In this document: positions 25,798 through 35,104 of the stretch, piece after piece
Layout of the letters: every line of letters begins with the position of its first letter
How positions within the stretch are numbered: the first letter of the stretch is position 1
NCBI GenBank assembly: GCA_964404255.1
Contig: CAYOJJ010000006.1
Span: 1-64,000, forward strand
Source of the DNA: JAFDZW01 sp964404255
GTDB lineage: Bacteria; Bacteroidota; Ignavibacteria; Palsa-1295
Reading direction: 5' to 3'
Length of the DNA: 64,000 nucleotides
The notes under the pieces: model-generated
What the model was told of the DNA's origin: nothing
What the model saw: only the letters and a program-made list of their open reading frames with translations
Databases searched by the model: none
Program-made: the position numbers and the translations under genes

Positions 25798-27374
25798 TTC
25801 GGTTCGAGCGTTATTACCGGCAGAATGGATTCTTCCATCGAGATACCGCCATGCTGGAAGGTATCCTTATAATGATTGAGAAACTTGTGGTAATCCGTCG
25901 GATAGACGAAATAGTAGTCTTCTTTTGCAATGATATAGTTGGTCGTTACGGCGCGGGAAGGGAGTTTGAATTCCTCGGGCTTCTTAATAAGCATGGCCTG
26001 CTTATCTTCTGCTTTTACATTGCGGCCGTATTTATAGCGGAGGCTGGTTGAGGTTTCGCGATCTCCCATAACCTTCGCACCACGCAGACTTCGGATAGAA
26101 CCATGATCGGTAGTAATGACAATACTGATATTCGGTATCTGGGCCAGTGCCTTGAACATATCGTAAAGGCTCGAATGCAAGAACCACGAGCGCGTAAGCG
26201 AGCGATAGGCGCGTTCATCGGGCGCGATCTCTTTTAAGATCGGAGAATCGCTCCGGTGATGAGCCAGCATATCGACAAAATTCACTACGATAGCCGTGAG
26301 TTGATTACGGGCATAGGTAGCAATATTCTGTGTAATGCCGGCGCCGTAATCGCGGTCGATGATCTTGATATATTTTAAATCGTTATTGAGCTTGATGCGG
26401 CGGCGCTCAAGCAAAAGCTTCAGCATCTGCGCTTCGTCTTTATTTTGAGAATGTTCATCGTCACCGCTCGTCCAGGTATCGGGAAACATCTTACCGAACT
26501 CGCTCGGGAATTGGCCGCTGAAAATTGCATTGCGGGCGTAGGGGGTGGCCGAAGGAATGATGCCGAAATGATAATTGCGGGTGATCTTAAAGAGCGAAGC
26601 GATCTCACGCTCCATGATCATCCACTGATCGAGCCGCATACAATCGATCACCAAAAAGACCACATTCTTCTTTGCTTCGCGCAGATGAGGCAACAGCCAT
26701 TCATCGGCAACATCGGGCGAAAGTGCCGGGCGGTTATCGGCATTATCGGTAGAATAGATCGTATTGACCCACGATTTATAATTGCGCTCGAAAAATTTAC
26801 AAAACTCGGCATTCATTTCCCGTTTTTGATCGGCGAGCGTCTGCGACAAGCCAAGATCGGGGTGCGCATCGAGCTCCATTTCCCACGCTACAAGCTTATT
26901 ATACAGCTCGATCCAATCGTTGGCATTAGAAGCCATCATCAGATCGCGGGCCATTTTTGCAAATTCCTGAGTATAATCCCGTGAGACGGCCTCACTGACG
27001 ATCTGCTTTCCTTCGAGAAATTTCTTGACCGCTAATAGAACCTGTGTCGGGTTTACCGGCTTGGTAAGGTAATCGGAGATCTTCTTGCCGATGGCCTGCT
27101 CCATGAGGTCTTCCTCTTCCGATTTCGTCACCATTACAATAGGGGTCGCCGGCGATTGATTCTTGATCTCGATCAGCGTTTCGAGGCCGCCCATACCGGG
27201 CATCATCTCATCGAGAAAGATAAGATCGGCGGGGGACTCGGTATTCATGGCGATGGCATCGAGGCCATTGGTAGCCGTGCGGACACTGTAACCGCGCTGT
27301 TCGAGCAGCAGAATATGCGGTTTTAAAAGGTCGATTTCATCATCGACCCACAAGATATTTCCTTTTGAGCTCAT
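25794..27374 (-). CDS. porX: T9SS regulator PorX (receiver plus PglZ domain)
   Basis: A 526-residue fusion of a response-regulator receiver (1-125) and a PglZ alkaline-phosphatase-like domain (about 160-510). The receiver has WVDDE, phosphoacceptor Asp55 in LIFLDEMMPG, VMVTKS and the conserved lysine in YLTKPVNP. The phosphatase part shows LVIDCMRLDQW, the AVVNFVDMLAHHR segment and ITTDHGS, the metal-site pattern of the superfamily. PorX partners the histidine kinase PorY and controls type IX secretion genes in Bacteroidota; PorY is not in the window. ATG 27374 is preferred to a start five codons upstream. Confidence 0.93.
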   Translation of the reverse strand: MSSKGNILWVDDEIDLLKPHILLLEQRGYSVRTATNGLDAIAMNTESPADLIFLDEMMPGMGGLETLIEIKNQSPATPIVMVTKSEEEDLMEQAIGKKISDYLTKPVNPTQVLLAVKKFLEGKQIVSEAVSRDYTQEFAKMARDLMMASNANDWIELYNKLVAWEMELDAHPDLGLSQTLADQKREMNAEFCKFFERNYKSWVNTIYSTDNADNRPALSPDVADEWLLPHLREAKKNVVFLVIDCMRLDQWMIMEREIASLFKITRNYHFGIIPSATPYARNAIFSGQFPSEFGKMFPDTWTSGDDEHSQNKDEAQMLKLLLERRRIKLNNDLKYIKIIDRDYGAGITQNIATYARNQLTAIVVNFVDMLAHHRSDSPILKEIAPDERAYRSLTRSWFLHSSLYDMFKALAQIPNISIVITTDHGSIRSLRGAKVMGDRETSTSLRYKYGRNVKAEDKQAMLIKKPEEFKLPSRAVTTNYIIAKEDYYFVYPTDYHKFLNHYKDTFQHGGISMEESILPVITLEPK

Positions 27375-27488
27375 ATAGAATAATAGCAACAGAGGCAGGG
27401 CACTGAGAATTCGCTGCTTACTATAGCTGGCATCTGCTTTGCATATTTTTGTATCAATGGCTTTATACTATCCATCGCCCGGCGATAT

Positions 27489-28616
27489 ATGCAAGCACTA
27501 GGTTATTTTTTTCCTCGAAACTTCTCTCAAAAACTACTATTGTTGCTAATACTTATTTTCATTCGTAGCAATAGCTTTGCTAATATGGCAAATCCCGATA
27601 TTCGTGGCTATCGTCTTGGGGAAGTATCCGGAGCACTGCGCCAGTTGCATATCGAGCATGAAGACCTGCGCATCGATCTTCGCCCGATCGAACAGAGCGA
27701 TCCTGCCTTGGTTCGGGCAGAATATCAGATTCGTAACGATAGCAGTGAGCGGGATGTAGAACTGGTCTTTATCGGCGTGAACATGGAGCATAATACCTAT
27801 CAGGTACTTTTTGACGATAAGCCGGTTTCTTTTGTAGCAGGATTCCAGGCCGATCTTCCCGATGAATGGAAGGATCCTTCTTTGGTTGAGGACAACCGGT
27901 ATATCCCTATCGATTCCTACGATAGCGAAAACCGATCGAGAGATAGGAAAAATACCCTGCGTTTTACACTACACATCACGACCGGGAAACATCGGGTAGT
28001 TGTAACTTATAGCTCGTTAGTAGCCCATAATATTCATCAAAGGCCGGTAATAACCTGGAAGTGTCGGTACATATTGGCCCCCGCAAAACGATGGGCAAGT
28101 TTTGGTACGCTACATACAACTATACTATTGCCCCAAGGCTGGGGAAGTACTACGACTATCGAACCGGCATTTGCTCTTCAGGGAGATTCGGTGAGCGCCG
28201 AGTCCAAAGGGGTTCCGGCCGATTTTATTACTATAGAGACCTACCATCCTGCAGGAATACTTATGTTTATTGCTCAGGTATTAGAAAGCTGGGTGTCGCT
28301 TATCGGTTTTGCTATTTTACTGGGATGGTATGGAATTCGCCTTGGTAGGCGAAATGGAGAAACCAAGCGATCGTTTGGAAGAAATCTGCTTAGTATATTC
28401 CTTTTTTCAACTACTGCCACTATCGCATACCTTTTTATAATGCTGGCTGGTGCTCAGGCTCTTATTGAGATGGAGGCAGGTGAAATACAGATTGCCCGCC
28501 TGCATAATTATGGCAGCTTTATGATCGTTCTTGCTCTGCCGTTTATTATTCCAATTGAAATGCTTTTTATCGGAGGTATTGCAAGTTTGCAATATAAAGC
28601 CGCGCCAAAGGAGTAA
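27489..28616 (+). CDS. Hypothetical membrane protein
   Basis: A 375-residue protein of no family I recognise. It has an N-terminal signal or anchor (LLLLLILIFIRSNSFA), a large beta-rich extracytoplasmic region (about 40-255; RAEYQIRNDSSERDVELVFI, HITTGKHRVVVTYSSLV) and three C-terminal membrane segments (about 258-282, 300-322 and 345-370, e.g. IGFAILLGWYGIRLG and FMIVLALPFIIPIEMLF). The beta region with strand-turn pairs suggests an Ig-like or GLUG-like domain. It diverges from porX across a 114-bp spacer. Confidence 0.65.
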   Translation: MQALGYFFPRNFSQKLLLLLILIFIRSNSFANMANPDIRGYRLGEVSGALRQLHIEHEDLRIDLRPIEQSDPALVRAEYQIRNDSSERDVELVFIGVNMEHNTYQVLFDDKPVSFVAGFQADLPDEWKDPSLVEDNRYIPIDSYDSENRSRDRKNTLRFTLHITTGKHRVVVTYSSLVAHNIHQRPVITWKCRYILAPAKRWASFGTLHTTILLPQGWGSTTTIEPAFALQGDSVSAESKGVPADFITIETYHPAGILMFIAQVLESWVSLIGFAILLGWYGIRLGRRNGETKRSFGRNLLSIFLFSTTATIAYLFIMLAGAQALIEMEAGEIQIARLHNYGSFMIVLALPFIIPIEMLFIGGIASLQYKAAPKE

Positions 28617-28643
28617 AGACAAAGTACCATTTATATTTGTAGT

Positions 28644-29327
28644 ATGACAACGATAACTCCGACTGAAGAAGAATTCGATGCTCCCGATGAGTGGCAGCAA
28701 CTTGCCGATACATGCCTTCATTCATTAAAAGCGCATGGCTGCAGCGTGAAGCTCGAAGATACCGGCATACTTGAGGCCATGCCATTATCGGAATGGAGCA
28801 TCTTTCAGGAATATAACCGGCTTATTCCGATCTTTACTATTCGCTTTATTGACTACCAGAAGGCAGAGCTATCTATCTGCACGGCGAATGTATCTCTTCC
28901 TACGATAAAGGCTTATACGGCTCCTAATATGCTCTTTACTTCCGAAGTGAGTGATTTGACAGAGTTACATTCCGATATTTCCGATGCGCGCCTTTATTGT
29001 GTTCTGGCTATGACAAACGATCCGGGACCGCTGTATATCGAACCCCTCGATCTCGAAGGTTCTATTTCGAATCTGTTTCATAGGTCGTCCCTGGATATCG
29101 AAGGCTTCGGCGAGTTTACCAAGCACTACCATGTAGATATCGGCCAACCGGAAATAGCTCAGGAAGTTCTGACTCCTTATTTTTTCGAAGTAATACGCGA
29201 TCTCGGCCCCATTCATATCGAGATCAATAATGGATGGCTCATAGCCGGTTATAAAACGCCCGCTACCGCCGAACAGGCAACATTGCTGGGATCATTTGTC
29301 CAGGCCGTTGCAACGGCGAAAGAATAG
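28644..29327 (+). CDS. Hypothetical soluble protein
   Basis: A 227-residue protein with no signal peptide and no membrane segment; I do not recognise the family. It is acidic and mixed alpha/beta (AELSICTANVSLPTIKAY, DARLYCVLAMTNDPGP), and its end, LGPIHIEINNGWLIAGYKTP followed by a helix ATAEQATLLGSFVQAV, recalls DUF3137-type proteins, weakly. It starts 27 bp after the membrane protein gene and likely shares its transcript. Confidence 0.6.
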   Translation: MTTITPTEEEFDAPDEWQQLADTCLHSLKAHGCSVKLEDTGILEAMPLSEWSIFQEYNRLIPIFTIRFIDYQKAELSICTANVSLPTIKAYTAPNMLFTSEVSDLTELHSDISDARLYCVLAMTNDPGPLYIEPLDLEGSISNLFHRSSLDIEGFGEFTKHYHVDIGQPEIAQEVLTPYFFEVIRDLGPIHIEINNGWLIAGYKTPATAEQATLLGSFVQAVATAKE

Positions 29328-29333
29328 ACCGGT

Positions 29334-29732
29334 TTAAAATCCCCGGGCTATTGATTCCTGATGAAATGCCCGAAGCGCTTCGGCTTCGCCGGCAATGCCA
29401 TATTGTTTTATATCGATAATCTTATCGTCAGCAAGTGTTACGATACAATAGCTTTTCGTCTCATGCCAGCGAGGGCCTTTACGAAGCTTATCGATGAGAT
29501 CGATCCGATAGGTATCGTCGCTTTCTTGAGAAACCTTCGACGAATAACTAACTTCATCGAAGTATCTCAGATACCCTAAATGATTTCGCTGGAAAATATT
29601 GGCAATGACGGTATTGCCCTGGTATTTCCCTTCGTCATATTGATAAGTACAATCATCGGATAATAATTGCCCTGCCTCGGTGAATTGCTGTTTATCAAGC
29701 AGTGTTGCAAAAGAAGTAACGGTAGTATTCAT
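29334..29732 (-). CDS. NTF2/SnoaL-like protein
   Basis: A 132-residue protein with the cone-like NTF2 pattern: an N-terminal helix pair (FATLLDKQQFTEAGQLLSDD), a strand with YDEGKYQGNTVIANIF, and paired C-terminal strands (HETKSYCIVTLADDKIIDIKQY). Proteins of this fold bind or isomerise small molecules or act as accessory domains; the active residues cannot be assigned. It is convergent with the upstream hypothetical gene (stops 6 bp apart) and precedes nothing of obvious relation. Confidence 0.7.
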   Translation of the reverse strand: MNTTVTSFATLLDKQQFTEAGQLLSDDCTYQYDEGKYQGNTVIANIFQRNHLGYLRYFDEVSYSSKVSQESDDTYRIDLIDKLRKGPRWHETKSYCIVTLADDKIIDIKQYGIAGEAEALRAFHQESIARGF

Positions 29733-29747
29733 AAGTGCAAGAAGTTA

Positions 29748-30302
29748 TTAGAACACAAGATAAAATTTCCCATGCGTGAGGGTAATGGTATTGCCGGCCG
29801 AATCCTTCAGAGTGCCACCAAAGACCCCGAAGAGCGAATCAAAATGGGAATCTGAGAATCGCTGTATGGTAGTAAGTCCCCCCGTGGATCGGTATTCGAC
29901 CAAATGACCATCTCCGGCTGCCGGCACTTTGATCCTGCAACCCATTGCGGTCGAGTCGGTCCAAAGGTCTCCCCAGGTTGTTGTGCCGCTTGATATTCCT
30001 TTCAAGATCAAAGTGAAAGAGATGACGTTCGGGCCATCGATATCTGTGGGCGAGTCGGTATAACGTTTCTCACAAATTACCCTGTCGGAATAGGTCGATA
30101 GCAAAGTGGCCGATCCACCCTTGCCTACGCTATCTCCATCGAATAACGTATTGTCAAAGCCATTACCATTGAGTACAAATTGATCTTTGTGGGTGAAAGT
30201 GATGGGATCGAGCGGAGTAGAGGAAGTAGGTTGAGTACTACTATCCGAGCATGCCACGAACAAGACCGAAATCACTAATAATAGAAGAGGAGATATTTTC
30301 AT
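29748..30302 (-). CDS. Hypothetical lipoprotein
   Basis: A 184-residue lipoprotein: MKISPLLLLVISVLFVAC gives a lipobox (VAC, Cys18) followed by a serine/threonine-rich linker. The remainder is beta-rich (QFVLNGNGFDNTLFDGDSV, VISFTLILKGISSG, CRIKVPAAGDGHLVEYRS) and carries no motif I know. Bacteroidota encode many such single-domain lipoproteins. It is followed 15 bp later by the NTF2-like gene on the same strand. Confidence 0.65.
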   Translation of the reverse strand: MKISPLLLLVISVLFVACSDSSTQPTSSTPLDPITFTHKDQFVLNGNGFDNTLFDGDSVGKGGSATLLSTYSDRVICEKRYTDSPTDIDGPNVISFTLILKGISSGTTTWGDLWTDSTAMGCRIKVPAAGDGHLVEYRSTGGLTTIQRFSDSHFDSLFGVFGGTLKDSAGNTITLTHGKFYLVF

Positions 30303-30404
30303 GATGGTAGTTGCCTTAGCAAAATAACGCCCCGGCTGCTTCTAATGGTTCGCGGAACTCCGATTCGCCTTTCACCCTTATATCCTAACTATTTTAATAC
30401 AGTT

Positions 30405-31889
30405 ATGGCTGACGATAAGAAATTGACCACCCGTGCCGAGGATTTCAGTGCCTGGTACAATGAATTAGTAGAAAAAGCTCAATTAGCCGAGCATGCTCCG
30501 GTGCGTGGTTGTATGGTTATCCGTCCGAACGGATATGGCATTTGGGAGTTGATCCAACGTAACCTTGATCAAATGTTCAAGGATACCGGGCATGAGAATG
30601 CCTATTTCCCGCTGCTCATCCCGCAGTCCTATATTACCAAGGAAGCCGAGCACGTCGAAGGGTTTGCGCCTGAATTGGCCGTTGTTACTCATGGCGGCGG
30701 TAAAGAGCTCGACGAGCCGCTCGTTATCCGTCCGACCTCAGAGACGATCATTTACTCGATGTACGCCAAGTGGGTACAGAGCTATCGCGACCTGCCGATT
30801 CTTATGAATCAGTGGGCAAACGTTATGCGCTGGGAAATGCGCACGCGCCTGTTTTTGCGTACCGCAGAATTCCTTTGGCAGGAAGGGCATACGGCGCATG
30901 AAACCGAGGCCGATGCCGAAGAAGAAACGCTGAAGATGCTTGGCGTCTATCGTACTTTTGCCGAAGAATATATGGCAATGCCCGTTATCACCGGTCAAAA
31001 GACCGATAGCGAAAAATTTGCCGGTGCGCTTCGCACCTATTCTATCGAAGCGATGATGCAGGATAATAAAGCATTGCAAGCCGGTACGAGCCATAACCTC
31101 GGTCAGAATTTTGCAAAAGGATTCGATCTGCAATTCCAGGCACGCGACGGCTCGTTGCAGTATGCCTGGAATACATCGTGGGGTGTTTCGACCCGGCTTA
31201 TCGGCGGGCTTATCATGACACACTCCGACGATACCGGACTTGTGCTGCCTCCCCGCCTTGCCCCGACGGTGGCAGTGATCGTCCCCATCTATAAAACAGA
31301 TGAAGAAAAGGCGACCGTCATGCAGGCAGCCGATACGATCTATGCCGATCTTAAACAAAAAGGCTTCCGCGTGAAGATCGATCTGCGCGATACGCTTTCG
31401 CCCGGTGCGAAATATTATGAGTGGGAAATGAAAGGCGTACCGTTTAGAATTGAGATCGGGCCGAAAGATGTAGCTAATCGTACCGTCGTGATGGTGCCTC
31501 GTGTTACGATCGAAAGCCGCGAAGAACCGAAGCCCGGTAAGAAACAAAAGTTATTTGTCAATATGGATTCGCTTTGCGATACTATTGAAGATCTTGCAGG
31601 TGAACTTCAGGCGCAGCTTTTCAAGAATGCCAAAGCACGCCGTGAAGCTAATTCGATTCGCGGAGTAACGAGCTTCGATGAAATGAAAGAGATTCTTTCT
31701 AAAGATGGTGGCTTTGTTTATGCCGGCTGGAATGGTAACCCTGCAACGGAAACCATTGTCAAAGACACAACAAAAGCAACGATTCGGTGTATTCCTTCGG
31801 AAGAATTCAGAAGCCCCACAATGCCTGCAAAATGCATTGTAACCGGCGAACCCGCCAAGTATGAGGTGATCTGGTCTAAAGCGTACTAA
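30405..31889 (+). CDS. proS: Proline-tRNA ligase (short, archaeal/eukaryotic type)
   Basis: A 494-residue class II aminoacyl-tRNA synthetase that charges tRNA-Pro. Motif 1 lies in GCMVIRPNGYGIWE with nearby ENAYFPLLIP, and motif 2 in WANVMRWEMRTRLFLRTAEF; QAGTSHNLGQNFAKGFD and the motif 3 region SWGVSTRLIGGLIMTHSD follow. The C-terminal anticodon-binding domain (AVIVPIYKTDEEK) and the zinc-type tail (EEFRSPTMPAKCIVTGEPA) mark the ProS3-type enzyme without the INS editing insertion. ATG 30405 matches the family start MADDKKLTTRAEDF; an earlier in-frame start gives 20 unrelated residues. Confidence 0.96.
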   Translation: MADDKKLTTRAEDFSAWYNELVEKAQLAEHAPVRGCMVIRPNGYGIWELIQRNLDQMFKDTGHENAYFPLLIPQSYITKEAEHVEGFAPELAVVTHGGGKELDEPLVIRPTSETIIYSMYAKWVQSYRDLPILMNQWANVMRWEMRTRLFLRTAEFLWQEGHTAHETEADAEEETLKMLGVYRTFAEEYMAMPVITGQKTDSEKFAGALRTYSIEAMMQDNKALQAGTSHNLGQNFAKGFDLQFQARDGSLQYAWNTSWGVSTRLIGGLIMTHSDDTGLVLPPRLAPTVAVIVPIYKTDEEKATVMQAADTIYADLKQKGFRVKIDLRDTLSPGAKYYEWEMKGVPFRIEIGPKDVANRTVVMVPRVTIESREEPKPGKKQKLFVNMDSLCDTIEDLAGELQAQLFKNAKARREANSIRGVTSFDEMKEILSKDGGFVYAGWNGNPATETIVKDTTKATIRCIPSEEFRSPTMPAKCIVTGEPAKYEVIWSKAY

Positions 31890-31902
31890 TCGCTACGGTA
31901 CG

Positions 31903-32748
31903 TTATTTTCTGCCGTACAGTATAAGCGTACTTGAAGGCAGGGCAATATTTCCATCGGGATAGGTTCGGTCGATAGTTTCGATCACATCCCGATGGATCT
32001 TTTGACGACCTTCTTCATCGGTCATTGCAAGTGCTGAGACAAATGGCCCTACGCACTGCGATGTAAAATTCCAATACGTCTCGGCAGCGTCGCACTGCAA
32101 GGCACCTGCAATTTCAATTTCCGAAATATCCTTTAAGCCGTTCTGCCTAAATAGTTCGGCAAACTTGCCGGGGGCGGCGCATCGAAACATCGAAGGGGCG
32201 CCCGGCGGCGGTGTTGGCAATTCGACTTGCCTGGCAGCGGCATCCAAAACTGTCTTAACCCAAAAATTCTTTTCTGGCCCAAGCCACACTGCCGCTGCAA
32301 GCCGTCCTCCGGGTTTCAGGACCCGAATCATTTCCCGCACCGCGAGATCCATATCGGGGAAGAACATAAAGCCGTAGCGGCAGCTAATGACATCGAAGGT
32401 GTTATCTGCAAATGGCAATGCTGAAATATCCGCTACGCAGGTTTCAAAGTTAGCAATTCCCTTGGCAGCGGCACGTTCGCTCGCTATCGCAAGCATCTCT
32501 TCTGCAAGATCGGCACTGACCACTTTCCCTCCGCTTAGCATTGGGGCAATCGTAAGACCCGGCTCACCGGTTCCGGCAGCAATATCAAGGACAACATCGT
32601 TTCCATGCGGAGCTAATAGGCGGATCATTTCATCGCCGACGGGTCCGAGGAATTCCATCATCAAGCTATCCCATCGTTTCCAACCGGCCGATGATTTATT
32701 CCATGAATCCTTCTGCTGCTGGCTGATCTGTTCCAATTGCGATGTCAT
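31903..32748 (-). CDS. Class I SAM-dependent methyltransferase
   Basis: A 281-residue Rossmann methyltransferase. Motif I is VVLDIAAGTGEPGL, followed by the acidic loop VVSADLAEEMLA, motif III-like FETCVADISALPFADNTFDV and a FFPDMDLAVREMIRVLKPGG stretch, the UbiE/COQ5-type Methyltransf_11 pattern. The target is unknown, as the variable C-terminal half carries no known signature. It converges on proS with 13 bp between stops. Confidence 0.88.
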   Translation of the reverse strand: MTSQLEQISQQQKDSWNKSSAGWKRWDSLMMEFLGPVGDEMIRLLAPHGNDVVLDIAAGTGEPGLTIAPMLSGGKVVSADLAEEMLAIASERAAAKGIANFETCVADISALPFADNTFDVISCRYGFMFFPDMDLAVREMIRVLKPGGRLAAAVWLGPEKNFWVKTVLDAAARQVELPTPPPGAPSMFRCAAPGKFAELFRQNGLKDISEIEIAGALQCDAAETYWNFTSQCVGPFVSALAMTDEEGRQKIHRDVIETIDRTYPDGNIALPSSTLILYGRK

Positions 32749-32828
32749 TGCGCTGCGGTATAATTATTAATTACGGTACGACAAAGTTACGACGAATTGG
32801 AAACGAATGGCGATCTACTTTCGGATTT

Positions 32829-33443
32829 CTAAAACCATCGGTCAAAAAAGCCAAGGCGAATGTCACCGCGAATATAAACCGTATCCGATTTATCGCGATA
32901 CCAGACTTTATAACTATGGCGTTGAATCCATTCATCGATCTTATCGATAAAGGGATTCGTGTATCGCTTGCCGTGCGTTTCGAGCGAAATGACTGCCGGG
33001 TGGCTTTTCATGGTTTCTAAGACATACCACTCGCAGCCTTCGGTATCGATACTGAGTACATCGATCGTACCATCGTCAAGGTCACTAAATAGCCGCGTCT
33101 CGACTTCAAAACGATCTTCTTCAATAGGAGTATAATTATCATTCACCAATGCAGGGCTTGCCGGCAAGGTTTCTACAAAGGTAGAAGCATTCGTCCGGTA
33201 TAACCCAAGTATAGTCCGCTCATTATAAACGGCATAAGGATGAATGGACACGTTGTCATAGCCGGCAAAGCGAAGATGTATTTTTTCAAGCGCTAAAGGA
33301 TCGGGTTCGACCAGATCGCTCTTGCATCTCTCTTCGATGAAGCCGAGGATGTTGGAAGTCTCCGGTAAATAGACCCCCACTTCTGCTACGTGTCTGACGG
33401 TAATCGGTATTTTTTTTACTTTGGTATAGAGCTTTTTGTTCAT
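32829..33443 (-). CDS. FkbM-family methyltransferase
   Basis: A 204-residue methyltransferase of FkbM type. Motif I region is VAEVGVYLPETSNILGF, then VEPDPLALEKIHLRFAGYDN and the characteristic DVLSIDTEGCEWYVLETMKS (post-motif II) and VISLETHGKRY. FkbM enzymes methylate sugars or small molecules on oxygen; the acceptor is unknown. Its ATG overlaps the stop of the T9SS-sorted gene by one base (TAATG), so it is translationally coupled. Confidence 0.85.
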   Translation of the reverse strand: MNKKLYTKVKKIPITVRHVAEVGVYLPETSNILGFIEERCKSDLVEPDPLALEKIHLRFAGYDNVSIHPYAVYNERTILGLYRTNASTFVETLPASPALVNDNYTPIEEDRFEVETRLFSDLDDGTIDVLSIDTEGCEWYVLETMKSHPAVISLETHGKRYTNPFIDKIDEWIQRHSYKVWYRDKSDTVYIRGDIRLGFFDRWF

Positions 33444-34894
33444 TACTGCTTTGCGGTATGAATGACCTGGAGCTTTTTAGTTATAGTTGTGGTGCTGGTC
33501 TGCAACTGATAGTAGTAGGTGCCATTGGCAAGGGAAGAAGTTGTTACCGCAAAGTAATGGCTGCCAAGCGGAAGAGCATTGTCGCAGATAGTTTGAATGT
33601 TCTCTCCAAGCTCATTGAGTAATGTTAATCGGATATGATCGTCGGTTGGTAATGAAAAACCAATCATGGTTCTTTCGCCTGCGGGATTAGGATAATTCTG
33701 GTCGAGCGTTACACCCGATGCAAAACTTGGTTCTTCCGCTACCGAAAGTGGCGGCAATGCCTCGCCATTTTGATCGAGTTCGAGCACCCACAGATCGGCA
33801 GTCGAATCCTGGAGGTTAGCAATATCTCCAACGGCAACAAAATGGCCGTTATGCTCGCAAACTCCGAGCCCTTCGGCAATACCGCCACCATAGGTTTTTT
33901 CCCATACTTTATTTCCGGCGCTATCGGTTCGCACGATATAAAGATTCGATTGATTAACACCCGGGCTCGAGCTTCCAATAATGACAAAGCCCCCATCGGA
34001 AAGTTGCATACCGGACCACCCGAAACAATCTCCAATATTATAATGCTTATTGATACGAATGTTGCCTGCAGAATCGACTACCAGTAACCAGGCAGTACTG
34101 GAATTGGAAGCAGTCGTGGTACCGCCGAAGAAAGCGAAGCCACCATCACTTGTTGCGACGACATCATACGGTGAATCATCATTTGAACTTGCCGTGGAAT
34201 AGGAGCGCTGCCAGAGTATGTTGCCATTGGAATCGGCGCGTACCCCATAGTAATGTTCGTGGTTGCCAATACTGGTATGACCGATAAGCATTACGCCGTT
34301 TGAATGGGCAAGAGCACCAGCATGGCAATGCTCTGCCGATCCAAAATCATAGGTCTTCTCCCACATCACATTAAAATTCTTATCCAATCGCTGAGCGATC
34401 ATATCGCCGCTCGGGTCGCCTTTCGAATCGGTATGGCCTGCCCAGTAATAGGTGTGATCCGGAGCTTCGATGAACCAGTGAGAATGGTCGGCCAGCGGAT
34501 AATTTACTTCAATCTTCTTTACAACCTTCCCAACCGAATCGATCTTATACATCAATGCTTCCTCGGTACCGGAGTATTGCACGCCACTAAAACCAGCCAG
34601 TAACGCGCCATTATCGGAAGTAGAGGTGACCGTCCATAAATTTTCAAAGTCAGCCGTGCCATAGGCCGAATCCCATAATAGCCGCTCGTCTTTATCGAAC
34701 CTCAGTACCCAGTAATCGAAATCGCCGGCACCCTTGCTATCGATATTACCACCAATAATAAAACCACCGTCCAAAGTAGGCTTTACACGGTACCCATACT
34801 CGGTGCCGGGGTAAGAAAAGGTAGTACCGGTCTGGGCGGTAGCTAATACTGGCAATATAAGAATCAGAAGAAACGGTATCAATTGCTTTTTCAT
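33443..34894 (-). CDS. T9SS-sorted propeller-like secreted protein
   Basis: A 483-residue exported protein with signal peptide MKKQLIPFLLILILPVLATAQ and repeats DGGF..GG......D.WVLR.D..G (e.g. DGGFIIGGNIDSKGAG, DGGFAFFGGTTTAS, DGGFVIIGSSSPGV), paralogous in design to 9571-11184. The C-terminus SFASGVTLDQNYPNPAGERT, then IRLTLLNELGENIQ and GTYYYQLQTSTTTITKKLQV, is a textbook T9SS type A sorting domain with the QNYPNP motif. It is therefore expected to be exported by the Por system and anchored at the surface. ATG 34894 is preferred to a start 19 codons upstream. Confidence 0.88.
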   Translation of the reverse strand: MKKQLIPFLLILILPVLATAQTGTTFSYPGTEYGYRVKPTLDGGFIIGGNIDSKGAGDFDYWVLRFDKDERLLWDSAYGTADFENLWTVTSTSDNGALLAGFSGVQYSGTEEALMYKIDSVGKVVKKIEVNYPLADHSHWFIEAPDHTYYWAGHTDSKGDPSGDMIAQRLDKNFNVMWEKTYDFGSAEHCHAGALAHSNGVMLIGHTSIGNHEHYYGVRADSNGNILWQRSYSTASSNDDSPYDVVATSDGGFAFFGGTTTASNSSTAWLLVVDSAGNIRINKHYNIGDCFGWSGMQLSDGGFVIIGSSSPGVNQSNLYIVRTDSAGNKVWEKTYGGGIAEGLGVCEHNGHFVAVGDIANLQDSTADLWVLELDQNGEALPPLSVAEEPSFASGVTLDQNYPNPAGERTMIGFSLPTDDHIRLTLLNELGENIQTICDNALPLGSHYFAVTTSSLANGTYYYQLQTSTTTITKKLQVIHTAKQ

Positions 34895-35104
34895 AGGTAT
34901 GGTCGGTTCAAGATGATGCAAAATACTCAATAATTTCCTTAAAAGACACAATATGCAGGACTGAGTTTCAGAAATGATGGCCGTTGCGGGTAAGTAATGC
35001 TAATCTGTCATGAAAGGAGAAATAATATTTAAAAATATGTATAGAGCCTGTATCAAATAAAAAAACCGACCGTAGAGATTTTCAGTGTTTAACTTCACAC
35101 TTAT

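Noticed and set aside
30738..31547. A 269-codon open frame on the minus strand
   Set aside because: It lies entirely inside proS, whose motifs are intact, and its product shows no known pattern.
31890..31902. Short hairpin-like sequence between proS and the methyltransferase gene
   Set aside because: The pairing is short and there is no T-run on either side.
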